DNA of 27,428 nt from Chara braunii (taxonomy: Eukaryota; Streptophyta; Charophyceae; Charales; Characeae). The position numbers and the translations under genes are program-made. Positions 1 to 9,762 of this stretch are shown here, one piece after another. The stretch spans positions 1,038,472 to 1,065,899 of the forward strand of contig BFEA01000438.1 of NCBI GenBank assembly GCA_003427395.1. Reading direction: 5' to 3'. The notes below the pieces were generated by a model. That model worked only from the letters and a program-made list of their open reading frames with translations, had not been told where the DNA came from and made no database searches. Numbering within the stretch: the stretch's first letter is position 1; each line of letters opens with the position of its first letter.

Positions 1-60
<60 letters not shown>

Positions 61-304
61 CTGGCCGAGAGCTGGGAATGGTGAGAGAGAGATAAACGAG
101 GGAGGCAAGGCGGAGATCCGTTAGGAGGAGAAGAAGAGGGGAGGACAGCGGGGAGAGGGGGGAGGGGGGGAGAGGGGGAACCGAAGGTGGCGGGGGGAGG
201 TGGCAGGGGCAGACAGAGTAGAGAGACTATCATCGACCTAAAGGTGAGAGAGAGAGAGAGAGAGAGAGAGGGGTTGGCCGAGGGCTTGGAATGGTGAGAG
301 AGAG
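1..304. repeat. GA microsatellite with a duplicated flanking module
   Basis: Positions 1-59 are pure (GA)n and about 246-270 is a second GA tract. Each tract is followed by nearly the same flank: GGCTGGCCGAGAGCTGGGAA at 59-78 and a close variant (ttGGCCGAGGGCTTGGAA) at 273-290, both continuing into TGGTGAGAGAGAG. The repeating unit is therefore the GA tract plus its flank, about 212 bp apart, and not only the dinucleotide. Confidence 0.9.
119..235. repeat. G-rich polypurine tract
   Basis: From about 123 to 182 the plus strand is almost all purine with many runs of 4 to 8 G, followed by more G-rich sequence to about 212. Such tracts can form quadruplex or triplex DNA. That is an inference from composition only. 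Confidence 0.6.
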
Positions 305-337
305 GGATGAAAGGGAGAAGAGCGACTGGCTGGCATT

Positions 338-565
338 GTGGAGACACACCGGTTAGGTGAATTTTCCGCCGAAGATTCCTTTCCCTTTGATCAATCCCCT
401 TCGGATGTTGATGATTCCACAACGGCGCAATTAGCTGATCGGTACAGCCCTAGACTAGCATCAATCACGCGTCACACCCCCGCGTCCCACGTGTACTTAC
501 CCCCCCGTCCCACGTGTACTTTCTCCCGCCTTTTGCTCGCCGAACAGATTCCCGGACCGATTTAG
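338..565 (+). other. Gene-free stretch with two CACGTG boxes
   Basis: A 75-codon frame spans this stretch, but I recognise no domain in it and it runs out of a GA-repeat flank, so I do not call a gene. It contains a short direct repeat, CGTCCCACGTGTACTT (about 484-499 and 507-522), which places two palindromic CACGTG G-boxes at 488-493 and 511-516, 23 bp apart. G-boxes bind plant bZIP and bHLH factors. No promoter or gene is evident nearby. Confidence 0.4.
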
Positions 566-567
566 AA

Positions 568-569
568 CT

Positions 570-600
<31 letters not shown>

Positions 601-610
601 TTTGTTTATA
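568..610. repeat. (ATTT)n microsatellite
   Basis: About nine TTTA units in a row, ending in a TTTG variant. The roughly 190 bp after it hold only short T and A runs. Confidence 0.9.
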
Positions 611-799
611 ATGGAGCAATGCCTGTTACAGCTTTGCCATCGACATAGCTTAAATCCGATCACACTGGGGACTTTTTTTTAATGAATCCACACCGTAAAT
701 GCGTCTTGATGGTCCAAAAAAAAACTTGCGTGAGTACGGCCTGAATTGCATCGTGATTGGAATGTCTCCACTACCAAAACCCCTGCGCAGGGTAACAGT

Positions 800-809
800 A
801 ATTGGTTGG

Positions 810-848
<39 letters not shown>

Positions 849-893
849 CTTGGTTGATTGGTCGATCGATCGATTGACTGATTGATCGACTGA
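800..893. repeat. (GATT)n microsatellite with decayed edges
   Basis: The core is pure GATT from about 812 to 844. It is flanked by GGTT and GATC/GACT variants out to about 893, typical of an ageing tetranucleotide array. Confidence 0.9.
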
Positions 894-967
894 TGAGGGA
901 AGTATTCCCTTGGAATTGGATGAATCCGTTGAAGTACGAGTTAGGGTAACCTTGCCCACACTAGCTC

Positions 968-1160
968 ACTTTTCGTTGATGCATCTGCCCCCAATTCCTT
1001 CCAGATTCCTTAGGAAAAGCCCCTCCTAACACAATGTGAGTATGCCCCTACTTGCATTACTGCTCCTACTGCCCCCAATTCCGTCCAGATTCCTTAGGAA
1101 AAGCCCCCAATTCCTGCGAACTTTTCGTTGATGCATCTGGCCCCAAATTCCGTCCAGATT
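968..1160. repeat. Three-part direct repeat
   Basis: A motif built from ACTTTTCGTTGATGCATCTG plus CCCCAATTCCGTCCAGATT plus CCTTAGGAAAAGCCCC occurs in full at 968-1023, as its second and third parts at 1069-1107, and as its first two parts at 1120-1160. Copies differ by one or two bases. It is a local duplication of unknown origin. The 360 bp after it show no gene. Confidence 0.8.
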
Positions 1161-1524
1161 TGAACCCATGACTGTTGACAACAAGGCAGTGTTCACAACA
1201 ATTAGTTAGAGCTCCCGCCTGCGCGTACCCAATCCAGCCACAGGCAATGTACGTGGCCCTATTATTGCACAAAATACACAAACCTCTTTCTGTAACTGCA
1301 CAAAATGCATTACATGCAGCTCGCGCGAGAAGGTGTCGTTATTACTCAGCTACTACGCGCCAAATGAGAGAAAACAGCAATGTATCTTGCAGTGGAACGT
1401 GGCAAGATGCATTCACACCTTGATGCGTGGTTCAACGACAATATCGCACACCAACCAGCCAGCCAGACATTTTTTCAAAAACTGGAAATTACTGTAAAAC
1501 GAAAAGGAAAACGACTTCCCGGAA

Positions 1525-1672
1525 AACAAAAAAAAAAAAAAAAAAAAAACAGGAAAACGACCTTTGAGGTCTCCGCCCCGTCCTCAGCGACGATTTTTCC
1601 AATATAGGACGCATCTTTCCCCACACCCCCCCCCCCTCCCCCCCCCCCCAAAAAAAAAAAAAAAAAAAAAAA
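1525..1672. repeat. Homopolymer cluster (A, C, then A runs)
   Basis: A run of A near 1528-1548, then two C-rich runs (about 1626-1649) passing directly into about 24 A (1650-1673). The abrupt C-to-A switch is notable. The open frames over it are composition artefacts. Confidence 0.85.
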
Positions 1673-1770
1673 AACCGAGTTCAGAATCCGCTTTGACCCG
1701 CCAACCTCAAGATACATCATAACCGCGCGCGGAGCTGCCACCCTTCTGAGGCTCGAAATTAATCTCTCCA

Positions 1771-1809
1771 ACGCGCACGCGCGCGCGTGCGCGTGCGCAT
1801 GTGCGCGCG
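1771..1809. repeat. Perfectly alternating purine-pyrimidine tract
   Basis: 39 bp of uninterrupted purine/pyrimidine alternation made almost wholly of CG and CA/TG steps (starts ACGCGCACGC, ends GCGCGCG). This is the classic composition for left-handed Z-DNA. The neighbouring 1815-1925 is also CpG-rich with CTCTCCCGCGCCCG appearing twice. Confidence 0.75.
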
Positions 1810-1937
1810 AAGAACACTCTTTTGTTGGGTAGGTACGTAACCTCTCCCGCGCCCGTGCGCGTGACGCTGTCACTCTCCTTTTTTGGCGGGAAGATACAGC
1901 AAATATAACCTCTCCCGCGCCCGCGTCTTCTCTCTTC

Positions 1938-2042
1938 AAGCTCGCTGGTTCAGTGGCGGGAAAACTCGTGTCAAACCCGCTGGTTCAGTGGCGGGAAAAC
2001 TCGTGTTAAGCTCGCTGCTTCAATGGCGGGAAAACTCGTGTC
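1938..2042 (+). repeat. 35-bp tandem repeat x3, each with GGCGGGAAAA
   Basis: Three consecutive 35-bp units start at 1938, 1973 and 2008. Each reads roughly AAGCTCGCTGGTTCA then GTGGCGGGAAAACTCGTGTC. GGCGGGAAAA lies at 1955-1964, 1990-1999 and 2025-2034, and a related TTTTGGCGGGAAG lies at 1881-1893. GCGGGAAA fits the E2F consensus TTTSSCGC on the opposite strand. No gene lies next to it. Confidence 0.85.
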
Positions 2043-2288
2043 ATTGATAACCTCTCCGCGCATGGCGAAGGTATCTGCAGAATGAGTTCAACTCCCGCCG
2101 AAGCAACTCGCGTCAGCACAAAACTATCGCACCCGCAACACGAGACATAAATCTAAATTTCTAAATTAAAAATTTTGTTCGTTTGGGGGAGGGGGGGGGG
2201 AGGCCATGTCCCCCTCCGACGAGATCTCTGTACGCCCATAAGAGCTTGGGGTCCAACGGTGATCAAACTGACGGTGAATCGAGCATAT

Positions 2289-2409
2289 GGGCCTCGCTCC
2301 AGTACTCAGGAAATGTTCAAAATCAGAATGAATCTACCGGTAGAAAATGGGAAGATACACCGCATAGGTTGTCTTTTGTGTGCATGCAGCGAGTAATGGA
2401 GCGAGACCC
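2289..2409. mobile_element. Short TIR element (MITE-like), 121 bp
   Basis: The left end GGGCCTCGCTCCAGTACTC (2289-2307) is matched in reverse complement by the right end at 2391-2409, 17 of 19 positions. I see no clear target duplication. A third end-like copy, GGGCCTCGCTGCACTACTC, begins two bases later at 2411 in direct orientation. The internal sequence is non-coding. Related ends occur at 19214/19742 and 24628/24750, so this is probably a dispersed family. Confidence 0.55.
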
Positions 2410-2540
2410 TGGGCCTCGCTGCACTACTCTTGAATCTTGAAGATCCTGGAGTGAGGGCATACTCAGGGCATACTCGTTGACTTACCGTGAGGGAAAGGTG
2501 TGCAGCCCGTAGTTTGTATATGCTCGATTGATATAGGAGG

Positions 2541-4045
2541 CTTTATTGGTGAGGTTCAGAAGTAGGGTGATTGTTGCATGAAAAAAAAGGAGTATTTGTG
2601 TGTGTGTGTTTGTGTGATCCTTGGGTGTTTGTGTTCATCACATTTGTTAGTGTTGGAATGTATGAGATATTTGACATACCTTGATTCATAGTTGCTGGCG
2701 AGGTTGGTGGTCCTTGAATCTTGGTCCATATGTAGTATATGTGTGTGCTTGAGTGTTTGTTGCTGTAAGTTTTTTGTTTATTAAATAAAAGTTGTTTTGT
2801 CACTTCTGACTCACTCAATCCGGCGCTGAACGTGCGGGGCGTTGAATACGTCCATGTTCAGACACATCTGTTTGCACTTGCAAATGCAATGCAGGTGTGT
2901 CGTTTCAACGTGCGGCCAAGGTCGCGCCCTTTCTGATTCAGACTTTCCACTTTTCCACCCTGCCGTTGCTTCGCCACCGTTTCGACCAAAACCCAGCGCG
3001 GTCCCACGGGCAGCTACCGGTCCCGCATTTTTCAAAGAAATTGCCACCCCCTCCCCAAAGATCCACCCTGCCATTGCTTTGCCACTGTTTTGACCAAAAC
3101 CCAGGGCACGGTCCCACGATCAGCTACCAGTCCCGCATTTTTCAAAGAAACTGCCACCCCCCCCCAAAATGTCGTGCCGGCACCTGCCTGCATTTTTCGA
3201 ACCTTCCAACGACCAAACGAGCCCGGATCAACGACCGGCATAACAAAAGACGACGAAAATGTCTCGGGGGAAAATGTCTCAAGGGGGAAAAACGCACCCC
3301 TGATGGGCTGCGAACTTTTCTACTTTTCCACCCTACCGCTGCTTTGCCACCGTTTTGATCGAAACTCAATGCACGGTCCCACGGGCAGCTACCGGTCCCG
3401 CATTTATCAAAGAAACTGCCACCACCCCCCAAAGAGTCGTGCTTGCACCTGCCTGTATTTTTTGAACCTTCCAACGACCAAACGAGCCGAATCAACGACC
3501 GGTATAACAAAGGACGACGAAAATGTCTCAGGGGGAGAAAACGCACCTCGGACGGGCTGCGAACACAGACGTCGAAGCCCACTATACCGCAGCCTTAGGG
3601 CTGTGAATATGCTTTATTGATAAAAACGGCGTTATTGGTGAGATTTAAAAGTATGCACTTGCAAATGCAATGCATGTGTGTCGTTTCAACCTACGGCCAA
3701 GGCCTCGCCTTTTCCGATTTCATACTTTTCCACTTTTCCACCCTGCCGCTGCTTTGCCACCGTTTCGACCAAGACCCAGCGCGCGGTCTCACGGGCAGCC
3801 ACCGGTCCTGCATTTATCACAGAAACTGCCACCACCCCCCAAGTTTCACCCTGCCACTACTTTGTCACCGTTTCAACCAAGACCCAGCGTGCGGTCCCAC
3901 GGGCAGCTATCGGTCCCGCATTTTTCAAAGAAACTACCCCCCCCCCCCCCAAAGTGTCGCACATGCAAACGAGCCCGAATCAACGATCGGTATAACGAAG
4001 GACGATGAAAATGTCTCAGGGGGAAAAACACACCCTTGACAGGCT
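2541..4045. repeat. Higher-order repeat of 108-bp and longer units
   Basis: Three unit types recur. Unit A (108 bp, starting CCACCCTGCCGCTGCTTTGC and containing CAGCTACCGGTCCCGCATTT and a C-run) begins near 2955, 3063, 3328, 3738 and 3847. Unit B (starting GTCGTGC..GCACCTGCCTG and containing CAACGACCGG) begins near 3171, 3436 and, shortened, 3956. Unit C (TGCACTTGCAAATGCAATGC) begins near 2873 and 3654. The order is C-A-A-B-A-B, then C-A-A-B. Overlapping frames of up to 176 codons on both strands follow the repeat and are not genes. Confidence 0.85.
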
Positions 4046-4074
4046 GCGAGCATTAAGAACCCAAATCCGCAAAA

Positions 4075-4690
4075 TATGCAAATTTTGGAAGGGCCGATTT
4101 GAGGTCTTGGGCATGGTTCACGTCACCTTTTCAGATGGGACAAGATCGCGGTCGTCTGGAGAAATGAGAATTTGGTACTTGGCTGCTCACATGGCGCCGT
4201 CCACAAATTGTACACGAGCTTTTGTGAACGAATTTTTGCCGATTTTCAAAGAAAATGCAAAAACACCTCCAGTGGTGACCGCAAAACCCCTTGCGTTGGG
4301 GCTTTCCAAGTCGCTGGCAAATGGGCACACCAATAGTACATTTGGTACTTTGGCAAAGCTACCCTATTTTTGGGGGGATTTGGGAGGTTTTTGGCACGGT
4401 TCCAGTTGCACTGTTGTACCTTTTCAGGTGAGACAAGGCCCTAGTTGTCTGGAGCAATGGCGATTCGGTACTTTGATGGTCACACGGGACCATCCACAAA
4501 TTGTGCACGAACTTTTGTGAACAAATTTTCACAAATTCTCGACGAAAATGCGAAAATATAAATAGGTAATTTGCAGTCACCTCCAAAGGTGACCTTAAAT
4601 TCCCTTGCCCCGCAGCTACACAAGCTGCTGACAAATGGACACACGAATGGTACATTTAGGGTTTTGGCAAATCTGTGTGACCGGCCTCTA
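4075..4690. repeat. Tandem duplication, period about 293 bp
   Basis: Landmarks recur at a steady offset: CCTTTTCAG (4125 and 4418), GTCTGGAG (4154 and 4447) and CCACAAATTGT (4201 and 4494). Later landmarks such as CAAATGGRCACAC are offset by about 314 because the second copy holds about 20 extra bases around 4559-4578. The copies have diverged clearly. A 171-codon frame (4005-4520) crosses the copies and resembles nothing I know. It adjoins the previous repeat and may belong to the same locus. Confidence 0.8.
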
Positions 4691-5887
4691 TCTTTTGGGG
4701 GGGGAATTTGGGATCATAGGTCATCGTGTGAGTATGCCCTGAGCATCTTTATACTAAGGACCTCATCCCACCCTAGTTACGGTTAATGATTTTCGGAGTA
4801 TTCCACCTTATTCCTTGAACTTCGGAGGCTCCGATGTAAACGGAGGGATATGAAAACGGTCATAGACATGGCGATCCCAGAGTGAAGGTCGGGAGCTTCC
4901 TTTTGTCATTTTCGAAAAACGAATGGGTCTGTACCCTGGGGCGAGGACCCACTCTAATACCGTCGGAGAGTGGCACGTGACACCCTTTCGACATCGAAAA
5001 ACCGGTTTTTTTAGTTTTTAAGACTTAAAAAACTCGCTTTCTGCGAGTAAAAAAAATAAAATTCATCTTCGGGTAATCTTGTCAACTAATGGGTTATGTG
5101 CCATGAAATTCGTTGCCGCTTTTTCTGAGTGTGTGTTACACTCAGCCAATGGGTTGGGTCCTCTGAAGGTCGTTGTTGTTAGGTTATTATGATATTTGAC
5201 ACGCGAAGCACTTTAGCAAGGTCAAAATATTGCCCCCCCCCAAAAAAAAGTATAGAAAACACGATGCTGCTATAATGATTTTGAAATAAAAAAAACAATG
5301 AATAAATTGTGAAAGTGCGTAGGGTACACAAACAATTTTTTTCGCTTTTGACTTACTGGACGGAGGGGCGGACCGTTTGTGCTAATTTTTGCTGCAATAA
5401 CTTTCCTTCGAGAAAGGTACTTGTAAGTGAATTAGGGCGGGAATTGGTGTTCGACAATCTGTTGTAGCTAGAAAATAGACAGAATCTACCTCACCATAAC
5501 CACAGTAACGAGGTTATTCCCAACCATGGAAGGAGGTGAGAACGAGGACGGCATGCCTCATCTCAAGGCAAAAATGTCTCATGCGCATACGTAAAATTTG
5601 CACACGCTCGGTGAAGGTGTCAGAGATCATAACTAGATATCCTATTTTGATAATTGTTACCAATGAACAGTAACCAACGTGAAGATAAAGACATCGGGGA
5701 ACATCAGAAAAACGCAGGTATAATATTTTTTTACCTGGATTATTATCTGTAATTTTCCAATAACATTGCTCACATGAGTTTCCTGTTGCGGCCCATTCGA
5801 TTTTTAATCTTACTATTAATAGGGGGACCATATCTCTCCTACCTTTTTATACATTTTCTCCAAATTTTGTCTCCCTTCGTCCTGCTC
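4691..5887. other. Non-coding stretch, no gene recognised
   Basis: It holds GTGAGTATGCCCT (4729-4741), a perfect 8-bp hairpin CTGAGTGT/ACACTCAG (5125-5132 and 5138-5145) sitting between two AATGGGTT motifs, a C8A8 run near 5234, and a 105-codon minus frame (5514-5831) with no recognisable domain. The frame is probably chance. Confidence 0.5.
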
Positions 5888-6800
5888 AGATGACCCCAGA
5901 GGAGAAACAGAGGCTACGTGGCATCATTGAGGAATGCTGCACAAAATGAATTTCGTTGGAGGAATTCGCCCCCCAAGTTTGACTCTGTCCGCGTCAAGGT
6001 TAACAATGATTTTTCTCAAGTACAAAATAAGTGGGTATTAGAGATGTGGTATCAATATACTTCGGTGACAACTCGGCCTCCCTTCCAGTTTCGATAAAGA
6101 AGCGCCGGGTACAAATCTACGAAAAAGGGTGGATAAAGTCGAGAGTCATCGATGCACTTCCAAAAAGGGGGGGGGTCCGAAACAAAGGTAGAAACTTAGC
6201 GACCTATGTTACCAACGCCAAGGAAACCGCTAATTGGATGATTTGTAAGGGAACAACAATGATAGAACTAGACGATAAAAATACTCTGCTCACTTCAAAC
6301 AGTGGATGAGTAACAAAAAATTGCAAAATTGAAGAGATGTACTAAAGTATGAATTTTATTGGATAAAAGCAATAATAGTCTCAATGTATATACTTCCTCA
6401 CCTCAAGGGAACAGTTGGGAAGTGTTCGGGAATATACTAAAAACATGGCCCGCCTACGCAGACCCATGCGCCCCTGATCTGTGGAATGCCCGCTTCGGCC
6501 TGTCGTCATCAACGGAGTTGTCATATAATTCGAAATGGGAGAATCATACTCTATGGAACTACAAATTGCTGGTGCAGACTCCATGTGGTGTAGGAATTGT
6601 TGTAATTACTTTCACGATGAAGATGATATAAAATATCCGACTAACGCACGTGAGGCATCTGCCAAATACAGGAAAGGAGGTTACAAAGATGCCCTGTTAA
6701 AAGAGAATGAACCAAAAACAGTCAAATACAAAGAGAAAGATAGAAAAATGAAAGGGAAAGACGAGAAAAAAGCAGAAGAGAAAGAAGAGGGTCGCATTAC
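5888..6800 (+). pseudogene. LINE ORF1-like (gag-like) relic with zinc knuckle
   Basis: The relic is broken into at least three frames. A first stretch begins MTPEEKQRLRGIIEE (5888). Continuing pieces lie at 6031-6309 (frame with ETANWMICKGTTMIEL) and 6405-6525 (TWPAYADPCAPDLWNARFG). After a frameshift near 6530 comes a piece containing WCRNCCNYFHDEDDI at 6586-6630. That last piece is a retroelement CCHC knuckle (C-x2-C-x4-H-x4-C) whose final Cys is now Ile. It is followed by YPTNAREASAKYRKGGYKDA and a Lys/Glu-rich tail. The order (nucleic-acid binding region, then knuckle, then basic tail) fits ORF1 of plant L1-type LINEs. The family assignment is inference. The knuckle and the breaks are seen directly. 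Confidence 0.55.
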
Positions 6801-6990
6801 TTTTTATCTCCTCGTTCATATCCCATTCTTGTTGCCAACCCATCGCTTTTCAACCCCCTTTTGTCATTACAACTGCCATTTCGTCAAAATTGACATTTTT
6901 ATTTTTTAAACGGAATTGAAATCGAGTTTTTTTTGCTGAAAACTCGTCTAAATTTGCTCCTTCTGAGGGTCCGACGTTTTTAAAACACTA

Positions 6991-7127
6991 GACCCCCTGG
7001 ATGTACATGAGCTTAGCTTGAGACCAGATACATCCAGGTGGGACCACTTGGATGTATCAGGTCTTAAGCTAAGAGACAACCTGGATATATCTCGTATCAA
7101 GCTAAGTTCATATACATCCAGGGGGTC
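6991..7127. repeat. Fold-back block with nested inverted repeats
   Basis: The outer arms 6991-7021 and 7097-7127 are inverted copies, 29 of 31 bp, with GACCCCCTGGATGTA at one tip and its complement at the other. Between them the theme CTGGATGTAT next to CTTAGCTT/AAGCTAAG recurs in both orientations (near 7027-7037, 7047-7073 and 7080-7105), giving an inner hairpin AGATACATCCAGGTGG/CCACTTGGATGTATC. It lies between the two ORF1 relics and is not explained by LINE coding. Confidence 0.8.
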
Positions 7128-7338
7128 CTCACATACAACAAATTTGAACAAGTTTTCGGTAAAGAAACTCGGTTTTAATTTCGTTCAAAAAATTAAAAAA
7201 AAAATATTTCGACCAAATGACAATTTTACATATTTTTTGTAGATGTAGCACACACTTTACCAACCAATTCAAACAGATAAAAAGTTTTCAACGATACATA
7301 TCTCCTTGTTGTATACATGGATAACGTGATTTGACATT

Positions 7339-8585
7339 TTGATCAACTATTACAGTCGGGCAAAAAATACTATAGCTCAAATACCTCTTTATCGAAAACC
7401 GTTAAAGCTTAACAAAATCAAGATGCAGGAAACAAAGGAATACGATGAAGTTAGGATTAGGGAAGTGAGGTCCTCTTCGAGTCCTCCAACTCCAAATGGT
7501 GTAAACGAGAATAATAATCGCATTCGAGAGATGATTCATTTAGGTTATGAGGAAGGAATCCTTCCTTATAACATAAACCCAAGTGAAATGACAGTTCAAG
7601 ATAGAGAAGTAAGGTTTAAGGTTAATTTCAATATAAATAAGGCAAAAGTGAATTGGTTGAAACAACATACCGTCATAATAATTTTATAAGATGAAAAAAA
7701 AAATTATACCGAGGAAAATAGAAGATGGCATTGTTAGAGCATACGAAGATCAATGTACGGGCGATGGTACGTTCGATTCATTTAACTTTTGAAGAGGTGG
7801 AGTTAAGACAGAAAGTCCGAACGTGGTCTCCTACATGGCGAAACGTGCAAAAGTAGTAGTCTGGTTAATCAACAAAATAAACGATCAGGTAATGTGGACC
7901 AACACGTCTTACTTGCTGGATCTTAAGGCTCGATTGACCAAGGTTCAACTGAGAGCTCAAAGACAAGAGGAAAACCAAATTACCTTTTGGGTCATTGTAG
8001 TTCAAGTTCCTCTCGATGCAATGTCAATATTATATTTCGAGACACATGTAAGGAGAGCCCTCCACCCTGTTCTGCTCACACATTCGCCGAAAGTCACTGC
8101 ATTTTTAAATAATTTATTTCGTATAAATATCAAATTTGATATTGATCTGAAATGCAGATAAAACATGAAGGATAAAATTAGGGTGAACACGCTCGAAGGA
8201 GACTCTTTGAAAGTGAAACTTGCATCACCAAGGACTTTCATACACTGTCGATATCGGAACTTTTTTCATGCGGAGACATAATGTCATCAGGACGAAACAA
8301 CAAGGACAAAACTTGGGGAATAAAGGACAAGCTTCGAGAGTTGACGAAGGAGAACAAGTTCAGTCCTCTACATCGAGGTATCAAGCTCCTCTTGGACTTC
8401 GCCCGACTTCACCTGCACCTCAAGCTCCTACATCTATGTCGCAATAGCACCAAGGAGGAAAACAACACCAAAAAGGAATACAACACCAAGGAAGATAAAA
8501 ATACCATGGAGGACAACAATATCAAGGTGAACAATAGTACGAAGTCGGACAGTCGAGTTTCAACAATATTCGCCAAAATCCGTTA
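7339..8585 (+). pseudogene. Second LINE ORF1-like relic, damaged zinc knuckle
   Basis: Open pieces lie at 7339-7689 (116 codons) and 7823-8161 (112 codons). The second contains ITFWVIVVQVPLDAM and HVRRALHPVLLTHSPKV. A continuation reads through a stop after FDIDLKCR into KVKLASPRTFIHCRYRNFFH (ending near 8270) and then AET-stop-CHQ. The last part looks like a CCHC knuckle missing one Cys (and apparently one codon) and interrupted by TAA at 8279-8281, while the His and final Cys survive. A tail rich in Thr, Lys and Asn follows (8440-8560). It shares no obvious sequence with the relic at 5888-6800 beyond the knuckle, so the two come from different LINE families or lineages. Assignment rests on the knuckle and on its position before ORF2. 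Confidence 0.5.
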
Positions 8586-9762
8586 GCATCACTAATGATA
8601 GTTGTTGTTACAAGAGGATTGTCTCAATCGCTAGTGGATCACAATGAGAGGAATTGGGACCAGTTTCCACTGTACATGTGACAGACTTACCATCAACAAA
8701 TATTCCCAACTAGCTTTGATTTATGACTACTAACCGCTTCGATAAGCAGACTCAAAGAGTTTCTTCCCCGCGAGAGAATTGAGTGGAATTGCAGGGATCA
8801 GACTGCCGCCACAACAGAGTACAATTTACGAACATGTTCTTCATGAGCCATCAGTTTTAGGTCAAGATCACCCTCTTCGAGCCTTTTTTTTTTACTACTG
8901 TTTATTTTGTTTTGTGTTTTGTATTGATTGACTATGAGCTAATTACGATAATTGAACAAATTTGGTGGACAAACATAATTTATGTGAAGTTGAAGTAACA
9001 GTTGCTTGGGCATTTGACAAACTTACTACCCTAAGAGTGGTAAATTGAATACTTCTACCACCTTTAGTACATCATTTTCTGTTGGGTGAAGGAGGGACCA
9101 AACATCAAAGTTTGGGTCATGGTAAGCAGAGAAGGTCAAACTTTGATGGGGAAATTGACATACTGCAACCAGGCTCGAAGGTGAACCCCCAGGTTCATTA
9201 TCTGTCTCATCTCATGATCTTCTTTTCACCATTGGGACGTCGGGCAACAAAACAACCATCCACAAAATACTGGTTTTGCTAGATCGTGGTTAGTCTAATG
9301 ATGTGGAGGTTCGCCTTTTACCATTTTTTCTCACACATGTTGCAATTCACGTTGGTTTATTGCTTTTACTAACGAGAATTCTCCAACTTTCATTAATAAC
9401 CCATCTCTTGAAGTGACAAGTGTTATCGTGACTTGCCTGATAATTGACAACTCATTGAACTCCGGAAAGAAAATTAAGTTTTTTGTTCCTCTCTCTGACT
9501 GCAAATTTAATAAAAGATAACTAAAAAGGCTAGAGAGGGGAGGTTGTGCCTCCTCTCACTAACTCTATTTGTTGGAAAGAGGAAACAACAACTTGAATTG
9601 ACTCAGATCGCTATCCTGTCGCTAAAATCCGTTGAGTGTTTAGCAACAATGGAAGAGAAACTTCTAAATAAAAATAAGTTTATTTGTCAATTTATCCAAT
9701 GCAATATGCCGTCAACCTTTTCTCGACCTCCTCACTTTTAGCACGATAGCTTATCCCGTCAC

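Noticed and set aside
889-920. CTGATGA followed by a perfect GGGAA/TTCCC stem, hammerhead-like
   Set aside because: The stem is followed by TTGGAATT, not GAAA, and no UH cleavage site or stem III is present.
1156-1240. B-box-like GGTTCAAATCT on the minus strand
   Set aside because: No A-box at the right distance and the arms do not pair as a tRNA.
3090-3620. 176-codon and 146-codon overlapping frames as genes
   Set aside because: Both strands are open because the 108-bp unit length is a multiple of three, so frames persist across copies without coding.
5514-5831. 105-codon minus-strand frame as a gene
   Set aside because: No domain or codon pattern. It lies in AT-leaning intergenic sequence where such length can occur by chance.
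8246-8290. Minus-strand CCTGATGA near the ORF1 knuckle as a hammerhead
   Set aside because: It is followed by a run of A with no GAC-closed stem II. It is explained by the ORF1 relic.
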